The position numbers and the translations under genes were made by a program. From Paraglaciecola arctica (lineage in GTDB: Bacteria > Pseudomonadota > Gammaproteobacteria > Enterobacterales > Alteromonadaceae), in NCBI RefSeq assembly GCF_018861065.1, contig NZ_JAHKQO010000019.1, forward strand, positions 48,401-112,400: a stretch of 64,000 bases of DNA, in the 5' to 3' direction. Position 1 is the stretch's first letter, and the number at the start of each line of letters is the position of its first letter. The notes under the pieces are model-generated. The model was not told the DNA's origin and did not search any database. It saw nothing but the letters and a program-made list of their open reading frames with translations. Shown one piece after another: positions 10,007 through 19,769 of the stretch.

Positions 10007-10048
10007 TTACCCGCCGTACAGGGTGAATACAATATAAGTAGGCAAATA

Positions 10049-10531
10049 GTGGATAAGCAAATACGTAGTCGAGTTAGCCTGCTAAATCCAGTGCACTTTT
10101 TGGCATTAGGGTTTGGTAGTGGTCTAGCGGCCAAAATGCCAGGCACATTCGGAACCTTGGCGGCGTTGCCATTAGTTGTTTTGTTATCTCATTACGCCAG
10201 TTTTTCTATCTATTTAGGCGTCACTATATTGGTTAGCGTGGCAGGAATATGGATTTGCGGAAAAGCCGCTGATGATATGAAAGTCCATGATGACTCGTCT
10301 ATCGTTTGGGATGAAGTAGCAGGTATGCTTATCACCATGATCGCTGTGCCGTTAAGTTGGCAAACCTTAGCCATTGGGTTTGTGTTGTTTCGTTTTTTTG
10401 ATATTTTGAAACCTTGGCCAATTAGTTATCTAGACAAACATGTGCATGGTGGCTTTGGTATTATGATTGATGACGTGTTGGCGGGAGTGTTTGCCCTCTG
10501 CGTATTACATATTGGCTTGGCTATGATCTAA
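10049..10531 (+). CDS. pgpA: PgpA, phosphatidylglycerophosphatase A
   Basis: Inner-membrane phosphatase that dephosphorylates phosphatidylglycerophosphate to phosphatidylglycerol. It has 160 residues and about four hydrophobic segments. Motifs match PgpA: GFGSGLAAKMPGTFGTLAA, DDSSIVWDEVAGM, RFFDILKPWPI and GGFGIMIDDVLAG, with conserved Asp and Glu residues of the metal site. The GTG start at 10049 has only a weak Shine-Dalgarno. Likely last gene of the nrdR-rib operon. No convincing terminator follows. Confidence 0.95.
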   Translation: MDKQIRSRVSLLNPVHFLALGFGSGLAAKMPGTFGTLAALPLVVLLSHYASFSIYLGVTILVSVAGIWICGKAADDMKVHDDSSIVWDEVAGMLITMIAVPLSWQTLAIGFVLFRFFDILKPWPISYLDKHVHGGFGIMIDDVLAGVFALCVLHIGLAMI

Positions 10532-10655
10532 TTTTCTAAGGCTGTTCGCTGGCTCTTGTAAACTTCGCAATCGCCGTAATTTCTCTTATCTTTCCATCTA
10601 GTAGTTCTTTAATGTATTCTGACGTTGATTAAAAATTTTCGTAGAAAGGGACGCT

Positions 10656-11531
10656 ATGTTGAAAAACATCAACCTACTGATGGTGTTGACACTATCGCTG
10701 GCATTGCTTAGTTGCAGTGACGGAGTAAGTGAAAAACAAAAACTAGCAGAAATTGAACAAAACAAAGCTATTCTTGCGTTCACTTGCGAAGGTTATGACA
10801 GTCACGCTACGCCACTGGGTGATCTACAAAATAATATTTGGAATGCCAAAGCGGCCGCTGGATTTGATTGGATCCAGTGTTTAGCGATGCGAACATATGA
10901 TGCCAAGACTCAGTACGGTTGGTATTGGCAATGGCCAAAAGATGGCGACAAAGTCTTCGCCCAGCCACAAATAACATTAGGTAATAGCCCTTGGTTACAA
11001 CACCACCATACTAAGCTCGGCTACCCAATCTCTATTAATCAGTTACAAAGGTTAGAGTTTGATTACAGTGTAGAGATTTTGACTGACGGTGAATTAAACC
11101 TTGCTAGTACTATGTGGTTGACTGACGCTGAAACTATTCGAATGAATGTCGATAAAACTACTATCGCCGCAGAAATCATGATTTGGAGCTATGCCACCGA
11201 AAACTTCTATGCCAATCCAGCTGGTGAGCATGTCGCAGAGATAACATTAAATGGTATTGAGTGGGAAGTGTGGTTAGAGCCTAACTGGCACGACACATCG
11301 GGTGAAAATAATAACCGCTGGGTTTATTTGGCATTTCGAACGGGACAACCGCTGATGCAAATTAATTTTGATGCGGCGCCACTGTTACTCTATGCCATTG
11401 AACAAAAGTTTATCAATGCAGACTTATACATTGCTGATATCCAACTAGGAACAGAAATCATGAGTGGTACAGGTCAAGTTTGGTTAAATCATTACAGTGT
11501 CGATGTGATTCCAAGTAACACTAATTTATAG
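10656..11531 (+). CDS. Lipoprotein with a GH12-like (endo-beta-glucanase) domain
   Basis: A 291-residue exported protein. The N-terminus is a lipoprotein signal peptide with lipobox LLSC, so Cys20 would be lipidated. The rest resembles glycoside hydrolase family 12, which cuts beta-1,4-glucans or xyloglucan with retention. NNIWNA sits near residue 59, and a Trp/Tyr-rich strand (YGWYWQW) near 87. The typical EIMIW motif lies at 173-177, with Glu173 as candidate nucleophile. GIEWEVW follows at 200-206, and LGTEIMSG near the C-terminus carries Glu267 as candidate acid/base. The fold call is from motif recall, not a search. AAAGGGA precedes the ATG. Its 3' end overlaps the convergent Lrp gene by 11 bp. 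Confidence 0.72.
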   Translation: MLKNINLLMVLTLSLALLSCSDGVSEKQKLAEIEQNKAILAFTCEGYDSHATPLGDLQNNIWNAKAAAGFDWIQCLAMRTYDAKTQYGWYWQWPKDGDKVFAQPQITLGNSPWLQHHHTKLGYPISINQLQRLEFDYSVEILTDGELNLASTMWLTDAETIRMNVDKTTIAAEIMIWSYATENFYANPAGEHVAEITLNGIEWEVWLEPNWHDTSGENNNRWVYLAFRTGQPLMQINFDAAPLLLYAIEQKFINADLYIADIQLGTEIMSGTGQVWLNHYSVDVIPSNTNL

Positions 11532-11985
11532 GCAAAGCTTGAGTATTCACCGGCGATTTTAATACAAAAGATGAATGTACTCCGGTCACCCCTTCAATAG
11601 GCGTGAGTTTATTTAATAGCAATCGTTGAAAGTCATCCATATCTTTAATTATCACCTTGAGTAAATAGTCTGCTGACTGCCCTGTGACTAAGTGACATTC
11701 TAATACTTCGGGAAATGTCGCTATTTGTTTTTCAAAATGATTAAAACGTTCGGGTGTGTGTTTATCCATACTTATTTGAATAAACGACACTAAGGTTAAA
11801 CCGAGCTTTTTGGCATCTAACAAAGCCACATAACCCGCAATCATTCCTGACTCTTCTAATTGACGTACTCTGCGTAGACAAGGAGAGGGGGATAGATTAA
11901 TCGCTTCGGCTAGTTCTTGATTCGATATACGTCCTTGTTGTTGAATAATGTCTAGGATCATTCGATCGTACTTATCAAGTTGCAT
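11521..11985 (-). CDS. Lrp/AsnC family transcriptional regulator
   Basis: A 154-residue regulator. It has an N-terminal winged helix-turn-helix (about residues 4-60; RISNQELAEAINLSPSPCLR is the recognition region). A C-terminal RAM/ligand domain follows, starting near residue 66 and containing CHLVTGQSADYLLKV. This class senses amino acids and usually regulates neighbouring amino-acid genes. Here it is divergent from leuA, so leucine biosynthesis or an amino-acid response is a reasonable guess. It is not obviously Lrp itself. Its 3' end overlaps the GH12-like gene. Confidence 0.9.
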   Translation of the reverse strand: MQLDKYDRMILDIIQQQGRISNQELAEAINLSPSPCLRRVRQLEESGMIAGYVALLDAKKLGLTLVSFIQISMDKHTPERFNHFEKQIATFPEVLECHLVTGQSADYLLKVIIKDMDDFQRLLLNKLTPIEGVTGVHSSFVLKSPVNTQALPIN

Positions 11986-12021
11986 AGATTTCTCACTTTA
12001 AGGCAATAACTGTCAATTATT

Positions 12022-12050
12022 TTGATTTATGCGCAATATAATTGTTTATA
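12022..12050 (+). promoter_or_regulatory. Candidate sigma-70 promoter of leuA
   Basis: TTGATT (12022-12027) and TTTATA (12045-12050) are separated by 17 bp. This would start a transcript near 12057, about 84 nt before the chosen leuA start codon. The -10 overlaps the palindrome at 12035-12052. Confidence 0.4.
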
Positions 12051-12052
12051 TT
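12035..12052. promoter_or_regulatory. AT-rich palindrome in the lrp-leuA intergenic region
   Basis: AATATAA and TTATATT (7-bp arms, 4-bp centre) overlie the predicted leuA -10. Lrp-family proteins bind AT-rich, loosely palindromic sites, so this may be an operator for the divergently encoded regulator. Confidence 0.3.
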
Positions 12053-12140
12053 CTGCTTTTAAACTGTTTTTAGCAACCTTATTCGAGTGGCAATTCGCTA
12101 TTCTTTTGACAGACATATTTATCGATATTCGGACCCCAAA

Positions 12141-13814
12141 ATGATTGCTAATCCACATACTAAATATCAGGCTTTTCAGAGCATTAAATTAAAAAAAAGA
12201 CAGTGGCCAAATAACACTATAAGTGCGCCACCCATTTGGATGAGCACCGATTTACGGGATGGCAATCAAGCATTAATTGATCCTATGTCTATCCAAACTA
12301 AATTAAAATTTTTTAAAGCGCTAGTCGCCATTGGTTTTAAACAAATTGAGGTGGGATTTCCTTCGGCGTCAGAAATTGATTTTAATTTTGTGCGTTTGTT
12401 GATTGAAGACAAACATATACCAGAAGATGTGACTATCGAAGTGTTGGTACAAGCCCGCTTTGACTTAATCGAAAAAACGGTTGAAAGCTTACGAGGTGCC
12501 AAACAAGCCATATTACATATGTATAACCCTGTGGCTCCTGCATTTAGGCAAATAGTTTATAAAACCGATAAGGCCGGTGTTAAAAAAATCGCCACCCAAG
12601 GCACGCAATGGGTTAAACAACTAACGGCCAACGCACCCGAAGTAAATTGGACCTATCAGTATTCACCAGAAGTGTTTTCGAGTACCGAAATAAGGTTTGC
12701 CAAAGAGGTATGCGATGCAGTGGTCGAAGTTTGGCAACCCAGCGCAGACAACAAAATTATTATAAATTTACCTGCTACGGTTGAAATGAACACCCCAAAT
12801 ACCTACGCCGACCAAATTGAATGGATGCACACCCATCTTAAGCAACGCCAACACATTATATTAAGTGTGCACCCTCACAATGATAGAGGAACCGCTGTGG
12901 CTGCCGCTGAGTTGGCCCTTATGGCGGGAGCTGACCGAGTAGAAGGGTGTTTATTTGGTAATGGAGAACGAACCGGTAATGTGGACCTAGTGACTTTAGC
13001 GATGAACTTGTATACCCAAGGTATACATCCGGAATTAGACTTTTCAAATATTGACCAAACCCGAAAACTAGTTGAAGAATGTAATCAATTACCTGTGCAT
13101 CCTCGCCATCCTTATGCAGGCGAATTGGTGTTTACTGCTTTTTCTGGCTCACACCAAGACGCCATTAAAAAAGGCTTAGCAGTTCAACAACAAGATGGGC
13201 TTTGGAACGTGCCTTATTTACCTATTGATCCTGCGGATCTTGGTCGTAATTATGATGCCGTTGTTAGAGTCAATAGCCAATCGGGTAAAGGAGGCGTGAG
13301 CTTTTTACTTGACCGCGCAGCAGGGTTACAGTTACCACGTAGGCTACAAATTGAATTTAGCCGTATCGTGCAGACAGTAAATGACAAAACCGGTAAAGAG
13401 TCTCATGCAAATGCCATAGTTGAATTGTTTGAGCAAGAGTACTTTAAACAAGATACACCGGTTGAGTTTATTAGCAGTCAATTTTCGACTTTAACCGACG
13501 GTCAGCAAAGCATTGATATCCAGTTTAATTATCAGAGCAAAAAGCAAAAGGTCAGCGGGATAGGCAATGGACCTATTGATGCTGCTGCGAATGCTTTAAG
13601 TCAATTAGTTAAGCAACCAGTGGAAGTGGTGGATTACCATGAACATTCAATAGGCAGTGGCTCAGACGTTTCTGCTGTGTGTTATATCGAATTGAAAGTA
13701 GGGGAGCACTCGGCGAGCTTTGGGGTGGCTAAGGATAGTAATATTATGATTGCTGCTGTTAAGGCTTTGGTGGGTGGGGTTAATCGAAAGGTGGGGGCTG
13801 TGAGCCCATCATAA
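12141..13814 (+). CDS. leuA: LeuA, 2-isopropylmalate synthase (long alpha-isopropylmalate synthase 2 type)
   Basis: First committed step of leucine synthesis: acetyl-CoA plus 2-oxoisovalerate to 2-isopropylmalate. The catalytic TIM barrel has [11 protein letters not shown] (metal-binding Asp) and the HPHNDRGTA motif. [12 protein letters not shown] lies in the catalytic domain. The C-terminal regulatory domain (about the last 130 residues) is the leucine-feedback domain. ATG 12141 gives 557 residues beginning MIANPHTKY, as in Pseudomonas-type LeuA. The frame stays open upstream to a GTG at 12087, which would add 18 residues without a Shine-Dalgarno. leuBCD are not adjacent, as is common for this LeuA type. 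Confidence 0.94.
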   Translation: MIANPHTKYQAFQSIKLKKRQWPNNTISAPPIWMSTDLRDGNQALIDPMSIQTKLKFFKALVAIGFKQIEVGFPSASEIDFNFVRLLIEDKHIPEDVTIEVLVQARFDLIEKTVESLRGAKQAILHMYNPVAPAFRQIVYKTDKAGVKKIATQGTQWVKQLTANAPEVNWTYQYSPEVFSSTEIRFAKEVCDAVVEVWQPSADNKIIINLPATVEMNTPNTYADQIEWMHTHLKQRQHIILSVHPHNDRGTAVAAAELALMAGADRVEGCLFGNGERTGNVDLVTLAMNLYTQGIHPELDFSNIDQTRKLVEECNQLPVHPRHPYAGELVFTAFSGSHQDAIKKGLAVQQQDGLWNVPYLPIDPADLGRNYDAVVRVNSQSGKGGVSFLLDRAAGLQLPRRLQIEFSRIVQTVNDKTGKESHANAIVELFEQEYFKQDTPVEFISSQFSTLTDGQQSIDIQFNYQSKKQKVSGIGNGPIDAAANALSQLVKQPVEVVDYHEHSIGSGSDVSAVCYIELKVGEHSASFGVAKDSNIMIAAVKALVGGVNRKVGAVSPS

Positions 13815-13837
13815 ATTAAAAGCATGCGTTAGCGGTT

Positions 13838-13858
13838 ACTGCCATCCTTGGCAGTTTT
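13838..13858 (+). terminator. Probable terminator of leuA
   Basis: ACTGCCA and TGGCAGT form a 7-bp stem with a 4-nt loop and a short TTTT tail, 23 bp after the leuA stop. The U tract is short, so strength is uncertain. Confidence 0.5.
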
Positions 13859-13954
13859 CACACAGAATCCCTTTGAAACATTTACACCACTTGATGCTTG
13901 TTGATTTTGAAACAATTTGGGATTTTATTGTTTTGGGTGTCTAAGTTGCGCTCT

Positions 13955-13987
13955 AAAAAGAAACGTTAGCGCTAGGCGCTAACGTTT
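13955..13987 (-). terminator. Rho-independent terminator of the aldehyde dehydrogenase gene
   Basis: A perfect 12-bp inverted repeat (13961-13972 with 13976-13987, 3-nt loop). Read on the minus strand, it is followed by CTTTTT (plus A run 13955-13959). It lies 26 bp past the dehydrogenase stop codon. Confidence 0.8.
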
Positions 13988-14013
13988 AAAAGGGGCTTAT
14001 TACCTATTCGGTA

Positions 14014-15534
14014 TCAGAAAAAGCCCAAAGGGTTAGTGTCGTAACTCACTAGAAGGTTTTTGGTTTGTTGGTAATTACCCATAGCCATTTTATGCGTCTC
14101 GCGTCCTATCCCTGATTTTTTATAACCACCGAATGCTGCATGGGCTGGGTATGCGTGGTAGCAGTTGGTCCAAATACGACCGGCTTCTATTTTTCTGCCA
14201 AGGTGATAAGCGCGGTTCATATCTCGCGTCCATAACCCTGCACCTAAACCAAACATACTGTCGTTTGCTATAGCTAGCGCTTCGGCTTCATCTTTAAATG
14301 TTGTTACTCCGACTACAGGACCAAAAATTTCTTCTTGGAATACTCGCATGTCATTAGTGCCTTTCAACAAGGTAGGTTGTACGTAAAACCCTTTGTCGTA
14401 AGGACTGGCTAAGTTCGCACTGCCACCACCCGTTAATACTTTGGCGCCTTCTTTACGGCCAATATCAATGTAGTTGAGTATTTTTTCATATTGTAGGTTT
14501 GATACTTGTGCGCCAACTTGAGTATTTACATCAAGTGGATTACCGCGAATAATACTGTTGGTGCGAGCAATTACCTTTTCCATGAAGGGTTCGTAAATGT
14601 CTTGTTGAATTAACGCTCTCGAAGGACAAGTGCATATTTCACCTTGGTTGAAGAAAGCTAAGACTAAACCTTCTACACATTTGCTTAGGTAGCTATCTTC
14701 GTAATTCATAATATCACTAAAGTAGAGGTTTGGAGATTTACCGCCCAATTCTACCGTTGATGGAATAATATTTTCAGCCGCGCATTTTAATATTTGGATC
14801 CCAACCGGTGTTGATCCAGTGAATGCTATCTTAGCTATTCGTGAGCTGCTAGCTAGCGCTTGACCTGCTTCTCTTCCGTAGCCATTTACTACGTTTAACA
14901 CGCCATCAGGTAATAAATCGCCGATTAACTCAAGTAATACCAGAATGGATGCGGGCGTTTGTTCGGCTGGTTTTAATACCACACAGTTACCTGTAACAAG
15001 TGCTGGAGCCAATTTCCAGGCCGCCATTAGGATAGGGAAGTTCCATGGAATAATTTGCCCTACCACGCCGAGGGGTTCATGAAAATGATATGAAACTGTA
15101 TTGCTGTCTATCTCGCTCAAACTACTTTCTTCGGCGCGCATACAACCTGCAAAGTATCTGAAATGGTCTGCGGCGAGTGGAATATCTGCATTTAACGTTT
15201 CTCGGATGGCCTTACCGTTATCCCACGTTTCTGCTACGGCTAATAGTTCTAAATTTTGTTCTATCCGATCAGCAATTTTTAGTAATATGTTGGAGCGGTC
15301 TGTGATCGAGGTTGTTCCCCAGGATGCTTTTGCACGATGGGCTGCATCTAAGGCTAAATTAATGTCTTCTTCAGTTGAGCGAGGAATTTCACAAAATTTC
15401 TCTCCATCAATGGGACTTATATTATCAAAATACTGACCTTTAACAGGGGCAACCCACTGGCCTCCAATAAAATTTTGGTATTGTTTCTTAAAGGTGACTA
15501 GTGAATCGGCTGAACCTGGTTGTGCATAAATCAT
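14014..15534 (-). CDS. aldB: NAD(P)-dependent aldehyde dehydrogenase, AldB/ExaC-like
   Basis: Oxidises short aliphatic aldehydes, typically acetaldehyde, to the acid. The 506 residues align over their full length with E. coli AldB and the Pseudomonas acetaldehyde dehydrogenase. Visible motifs: [14 protein letters not shown] (cofactor site), FTGSTPVG, catalytic Glu in VELGGKSPN and catalytic Cys in [12 protein letters not shown]. The C-terminus has [19 protein letters not shown]. It is divergent from an AraC-type regulator and separated by 160 bp, which suggests local induction by alcohols or aldehydes. Exact substrate is inferred. Confidence 0.9.
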   Translation of the reverse strand: MIYAQPGSADSLVTFKKQYQNFIGGQWVAPVKGQYFDNISPIDGEKFCEIPRSTEEDINLALDAAHRAKASWGTTSITDRSNILLKIADRIEQNLELLAVAETWDNGKAIRETLNADIPLAADHFRYFAGCMRAEESSLSEIDSNTVSYHFHEPLGVVGQIIPWNFPILMAAWKLAPALVTGNCVVLKPAEQTPASILVLLELIGDLLPDGVLNVVNGYGREAGQALASSSRIAKIAFTGSTPVGIQILKCAAENIIPSTVELGGKSPNLYFSDIMNYEDSYLSKCVEGLVLAFFNQGEICTCPSRALIQQDIYEPFMEKVIARTNSIIRGNPLDVNTQVGAQVSNLQYEKILNYIDIGRKEGAKVLTGGGSANLASPYDKGFYVQPTLLKGTNDMRVFQEEIFGPVVGVTTFKDEAEALAIANDSMFGLGAGLWTRDMNRAYHLGRKIEAGRIWTNCYHAYPAHAAFGGYKKSGIGRETHKMAMGNYQQTKNLLVSYDTNPLGFF

Positions 15535-15694
15535 AGAAGATTCCTTATAAATACTTTACATTTCATTTGTTAAAAAAAAATTAATTAAATGGCTTTCGAC
15601 TGTTAATATAAATCGTGAATCTAAAAATGAGTTGTCTGTGAGTCCATTTTACTTGTACGACAATCCTAAAGTTCTTTCAACGTAGGAACGTAAT

Positions 15695-16627
15695 ATGAAT
15701 GACAATGCTTTAGCGACTAATATTGGCTTAGATCGCCCACAAAAGTTGGTTGAAAATAGAGTCAGTTTTGCAGGGCCACATTCTGAATTAAGTATTTACG
15801 ACACTTATTTACCAGCTGAAAAGGTATTATTGCATTCTACTGGTTTGTTATATTGCGGCATGATCCAGGGCAAAAAGGTATTACACAGTTCATACCCTGT
15901 TGTGGGGGGAGCCGAATCAATGGAGTTTGTGCCTAATCAATCGTTTGTGATGGCGGCTAATACGTCTGTTGCTATTGATTTTCCCGAAGCGAAAATGGAC
16001 AAACCCACTCGTTGTTTGACTGTTGAAATAAGCCGTGAACGTATTGCTAGTATCAGCGATAAACTCGACCAACAACTAGGTGTTCCCCTTGAGCTAGATA
16101 GTTGGCGCGTATTGTCACAACGCCATCTGCACACTCAACATTCTCAAGGCACACAACTATTGCTTGAGCGTTTGTTTAATAGTTTTATTGAAGACGACAG
16201 CGAACGAGATATTGCTATTGATTTTGGAGTATCGGAATTAGTCACGCGTATTCTCAAACATCAAGCGCGGGAACTTTTGTTAAATGACAGCCAGGAGCAA
16301 TCTGAAAAAAATGGGTTGCAGGCCAGTATTCACTATATCAATACCCATTTAAGCACGCCGCTCGATATCGACTATTTATGCAAAGTAGCGTGTATGAGTC
16401 GTTCACGCTTCTATCAAGCTTTTAAACAAAAAGTGGGTTGCTCGCCGCTTAATTTACAACAGTATTTACGAGTTGAAACGGCTGCCCAATTACTTAAAAC
16501 AGGTACTTCGGTGAGTGAAGTGTGCTTCTCTCTCGGTTTTGCCGATTTGAGTCACTTTAATCGCCGGTTCCAAGAGCAGTATGGTATGGCTCCCTCAGCT
16601 TTTTCAAAACAATACACTAGCCATTAA
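15695..16627 (+). CDS. AraC-family transcriptional regulator
   Basis: A 310-residue regulator. It has an N-terminal AraC-type sensing domain (about residues 20-190) and a C-terminal double helix-turn-helix (about 205-308). The first helix-turn-helix lies around LDIDYLCKVACMSRSRFYQ. The second lies around SVSEVCFSLGFADLSHFNRR. It faces the aldehyde dehydrogenase gene across a 160-bp intergenic region. It is therefore probably the activator of that gene, responding to an alcohol or aldehyde. AACGTAGGAACG precedes the ATG and serves as ribosome binding region. Confidence 0.88.
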   Translation: MNDNALATNIGLDRPQKLVENRVSFAGPHSELSIYDTYLPAEKVLLHSTGLLYCGMIQGKKVLHSSYPVVGGAESMEFVPNQSFVMAANTSVAIDFPEAKMDKPTRCLTVEISRERIASISDKLDQQLGVPLELDSWRVLSQRHLHTQHSQGTQLLLERLFNSFIEDDSERDIAIDFGVSELVTRILKHQARELLLNDSQEQSEKNGLQASIHYINTHLSTPLDIDYLCKVACMSRSRFYQAFKQKVGCSPLNLQQYLRVETAAQLLKTGTSVSEVCFSLGFADLSHFNRRFQEQYGMAPSAFSKQYTSH

Positions 16628-16883
16628 ATATATTAGTATCTAGAAGCAGACAGAATTACTTCTTATCGTTTGTAGAGATTAATCGTAGCATCGATAGAGA
16701 CAGAGTCTGTGGTATTCCCACGAAATCATAGATGACCTTGAGGCTCGACTATGAGGGATTGTAATGCTGCTATAGCCGTCGTCCAATGACGCTTTCAAAA
16801 AGATTAAAAAGCCCATCAATCACAATCATCACTGGTTGTCATTATAATTGTTGCTTACCAGTTAAACTTGTTTCAAGGGTTGT

Positions 16884-17252
16884 ATGAATATTCAAAAATT
16901 TTCGAAGGTAACCAATGTTTCTTCGTATACGATTCGATATTACGAAAAGATTGGCTTGTTAAAAAATATTTCTAGAAATTCTAGTGGCCACCGTTGGTTT
17001 ACAGAGAAAGATGTTATTTGGATTGAATTTATAAAACGATTAAAAGATACAGGTATGCCTCTCGATAATATCAAAAAGTATGCTGATTTAAGAGATGAAG
17101 GTGCTTCTACATCTGAATTAAGAATGAAAATTTTGCAACAACATGCTGTTACTTTAGAAGAGAAAATTTCTGAAGAACAATTCCATCTTAAAAAGTTAAA
17201 AGAGAAAATTGAGCACTACAGCGAATTCATTGAGTTAGAACTTAACGCTTGA
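16884..17252 (+). CDS. MerR-family transcriptional regulator
   Basis: A 122-residue MerR-type activator. It has an N-terminal winged helix (FSKVTNVSSYTIRYYEKIGL, residues 6-25), then a wing ending in GHRWF. A long dimerisation coiled coil runs from about residue 80 onwards (EEKISEEQ...LKKLKEKIEHYSEF). It lacks the cysteine pattern of metal sensors such as CueR or MerR, so it more likely belongs to the AdhR/NmlR-like group. AAGGG precedes the ATG. It lies 71 bp upstream of the carboxymuconolactone-decarboxylase-like gene, its probable target. Confidence 0.87.
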   Translation: MNIQKFSKVTNVSSYTIRYYEKIGLLKNISRNSSGHRWFTEKDVIWIEFIKRLKDTGMPLDNIKKYADLRDEGASTSELRMKILQQHAVTLEEKISEEQFHLKKLKEKIEHYSEFIELELNA

Positions 17253-17323
17253 CTTAGAGTTGGCTCTAAGTTGTAAGGTTGAGTTATTGTGAATAAGCAT
17301 AATAAACAACAATTGGAGTGTTA

Positions 17324-17710
17324 ATGATTAATCAACGTTACGAATCAGGCCTCAATAAGCTAAATGAAATTGACGGTGAAGCAGGGCGAAAAGTTATTGA
17401 TAGCCTAGCCTCAATTGCGCCTGACTTGGCAAAATATACTATCGAATTTCCTTTTGGTGACATCTACCAGCGACCTGGACTTGATTTAAGGAGTCGAGAA
17501 TTGGCCACAGTTGCTGCATTAACTGCTTTAGGAAATTGCCTACCTCAATTGAATGTACATATTCATGGTGCTTTAAATGTTGGTTGCAAACCTGAAGAAA
17601 TAGTAGAAGTGATTATACAAATGGCGGTATACGCTGGTTTTCCAGCAGCTTTAAACGGTATTTTTGTCGCTAAAGAAGTATTTATCGAGCGTGAAATAAT
17701 AAAAGTTTAA
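17324..17710 (+). CDS. Carboxymuconolactone decarboxylase family protein (AhpD-like fold)
   Basis: A 128-residue protein of the CMD family (PF02627 type). Its members include PcaC-like decarboxylases and AhpD-like peroxidase partners. The characteristic core is visible: [33 protein letters not shown] and [13 protein letters not shown]. The CxxC of peroxidase AhpD is absent, so a redox role is unlikely. ATG at 17324 is chosen because GGAG (17315-17318) is 5 nt upstream. An in-frame GTG at 17318 overlaps that site. It probably forms a regulated pair with the MerR gene. The substrate is unknown. Confidence 0.85.
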   Translation: MINQRYESGLNKLNEIDGEAGRKVIDSLASIAPDLAKYTIEFPFGDIYQRPGLDLRSRELATVAALTALGNCLPQLNVHIHGALNVGCKPEEIVEVIIQMAVYAGFPAALNGIFVAKEVFIEREIIKV

Positions 17711-17785
17711 CAACGCAATCGAGTCAGATTCGCAACAGTTGGCTCGTTCCAAGTATTTGTAGAGAATTTGCAGTGATAGCCTACA

Positions 17786-17802
17786 AAAAGCTTTAAGCTT
17801 TT
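17786..17802. terminator. Weak AT-rich hairpin between convergent genes
   Basis: AAAAGCT-TTA-AGCTTTT lies between the CMD-like gene (plus) and dxs (minus). It is symmetrical, with A runs at one side and T runs at the other, so it could act weakly in both directions. Confidence 0.3.
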
Positions 17803-17846
<44 letters not shown>

Positions 17847-17850
17847 GTGT

Positions 17851-19713
17851 TTACCTACAAAACGCTTCAACCCTAGCCAATATTCCCGCTGCATCTAAAC
17901 CTAGTTCTGCATACATCTCTTGCTGAGTACCTTGCATGATAAATTCATCAGGTAGGCCAAGTTGTATCAGTTTGCTGCTATGTTTGCTAGACATTAAGTA
18001 TTCAGCCACGGCGCTGCCTGCACCGCCTATAATCGCTCCATCTTCAATACTTACAAACAACTCATGAGTGGCAGCGAGTTGCTCGATAATGTCTGTATCC
18101 AAAGGTTTGACAAAACGCATATCAATGACTGTTGCATTGAGCTTTTCTGCTGCTTCTTCTGCAAAGGGCAATAAAACACCGAAGTTGAGAATGGCGACTT
18201 TTTCACCGGTTCTTATGTTACGGCTTTTACCTAACTCTAAGGCTGTCATTTCGTTTTCAGTTGATACGCCTGTAGCTGAACCTCGTGGGTATCGCACTGC
18301 CGCTGGCTTTTGTAATTTATGCCCGGTGTATAACATTTGTCGACATTCATTTTCGTCAGATGGTGCCATGATCACCATATTGGGGATACAGCGTAAAAAC
18401 GGAATATCAAAGGCACCTTGGTGAGTTGGGCCATCCGCACCCACTAGGCCTGCACGGTCAATGGCAAATAAAACTGGTAAGTTTTGTATTGCTACATCGT
18501 GAATTAGTTGGTCGTAAGCACGTTGTAAAAACGTAGAATATATAGCTACTACTGCGTTTAAGCCCTCTTTGGCTAAACCGGCAGCAAAAGTTACTGCATG
18601 TTGCTCGGCAATTGCCACGTCAAAATATTGAGAAGGAAATTGCTGAGAAAACTTAACCATTCCAGAGCCTTCGCGCATGGCTGGTGTAACTGCCATTAAT
18701 TTAGGATCTTGTGCAGCCATATCGCACAACCATTCACCAAATACCGCAGAAAACGTTGGGTTGCTAGGTGCTACTTTAGGTAACGCTTGGTCTTTAGGGT
18801 TGAATTTAGGAACGGCATGAAACTTAATAGGATCTTGCTCAGCAGATTCATAACCTTTACCTTTTTTGGTCACCACATGTAATATTTGTGGACCTTTGAT
18901 GTTGCGCATATTACGCAGCGTATCGACTACACCATTTACATCGTGCCCATCTATTGGGCCTATATATTTGAATCCTAATTCCTCAAAAATAGTACCTGGA
19001 ACCACCATGCCTTTGATGTGTTCTTCTGCACGACTAGCAAATTCTTTAATAGGAGGCACATTACTGAGTAGCTTTTTACCACCATCTCGGATCGAGTTGA
19101 AAAAATTACCGGTTAGTAGTCTTGCCAAGTGACTATTAAGGGCGCCAACATTTTCAGAAATCGACATTTCATTATCATTTAGCACCACTAACAAATCTTT
19201 GCTGATATCACCACCATGATTCAGTGCTTCAAACGCCATGCCAGCAGTCATTGCACCGTCACCAATTACCGCTACAACCTTTCGACCTAAGGCTTCTTTT
19301 TCAGCGGCGACGGCCATGCCTAACGCGGCACTGATAGAAGTAGATGAATGTCCAACTGCAAAAGTGTCATAGGCGCTTTCTGGCGGCCACGGAAATGGAT
19401 GCAGGCCCCCTTTTTTGCGAATGGTAGGCATTTGTTCACGGCGACCAGTTAAAATTTTGTGAGGGTAGGCTTGATGACCCACGTCCCATAACAACCTGTC
19501 AAAAGGGGTGTTGTATACATAATGCAACGCAACCGTTAGCTCAACTGTGCCTAATCCTGAGGCAAAATGCCCACTGCTTTGGCTTACGCTGGTTAACAAG
19601 TATTGGCGTAATTCAACACTCAGTTGTTGTAACTTATCTTGTGATAGTTCTCTTAACTGTTCAGGTGTGTCAGCTTGAGCGAGGATAGGGTAGTGCGCTA
19701 TTTCTAAGGTCAT
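17851..19713 (-). CDS. dxs: Dxs, 1-deoxy-D-xylulose-5-phosphate synthase
   Basis: Thiamine-diphosphate enzyme joining pyruvate and glyceraldehyde-3-phosphate, the entry step of the MEP isoprenoid pathway. The 620-residue length matches E. coli Dxs. The TPP-binding motif is [19 protein letters not shown] followed by NDNEMSIS. The transketolase pyrimidine domain includes [13 protein letters not shown], with the catalytic Glu. The C-terminal transketolase domain starts near residue 490. It is the last gene of the minus-strand xseB-ispA-dxs group, 56 bp after ispA. Confidence 0.98.
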   Translation of the reverse strand: MTLEIAHYPILAQADTPEQLRELSQDKLQQLSVELRQYLLTSVSQSSGHFASGLGTVELTVALHYVYNTPFDRLLWDVGHQAYPHKILTGRREQMPTIRKKGGLHPFPWPPESAYDTFAVGHSSTSISAALGMAVAAEKEALGRKVVAVIGDGAMTAGMAFEALNHGGDISKDLLVVLNDNEMSISENVGALNSHLARLLTGNFFNSIRDGGKKLLSNVPPIKEFASRAEEHIKGMVVPGTIFEELGFKYIGPIDGHDVNGVVDTLRNMRNIKGPQILHVVTKKGKGYESAEQDPIKFHAVPKFNPKDQALPKVAPSNPTFSAVFGEWLCDMAAQDPKLMAVTPAMREGSGMVKFSQQFPSQYFDVAIAEQHAVTFAAGLAKEGLNAVVAIYSTFLQRAYDQLIHDVAIQNLPVLFAIDRAGLVGADGPTHQGAFDIPFLRCIPNMVIMAPSDENECRQMLYTGHKLQKPAAVRYPRGSATGVSTENEMTALELGKSRNIRTGEKVAILNFGVLLPFAEEAAEKLNATVIDMRFVKPLDTDIIEQLAATHELFVSIEDGAIIGGAGSAVAEYLMSSKHSSKLIQLGLPDEFIMQGTQQEMYAELGLDAAGILARVEAFCR

Positions 19714-19769
19714 TAAATGGGTTTCGATAATTTAAATTTCATTTTATCCAAGCTTTCTCTGCTAGTTTT

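Noticed and set aside
12087-12140. leuA leader peptide or N-terminal extension from GTG 12087
   Set aside because: No Shine-Dalgarno, no run of leucine codons and no attenuator hairpins. The extension is absent from LeuA relatives.
16628-16883. Hidden gene between the AraC and MerR genes
   Set aside because: A minus-strand stretch encodes a short hydrophobic peptide in one frame, but stops interrupt it and no start or family is recognisable.
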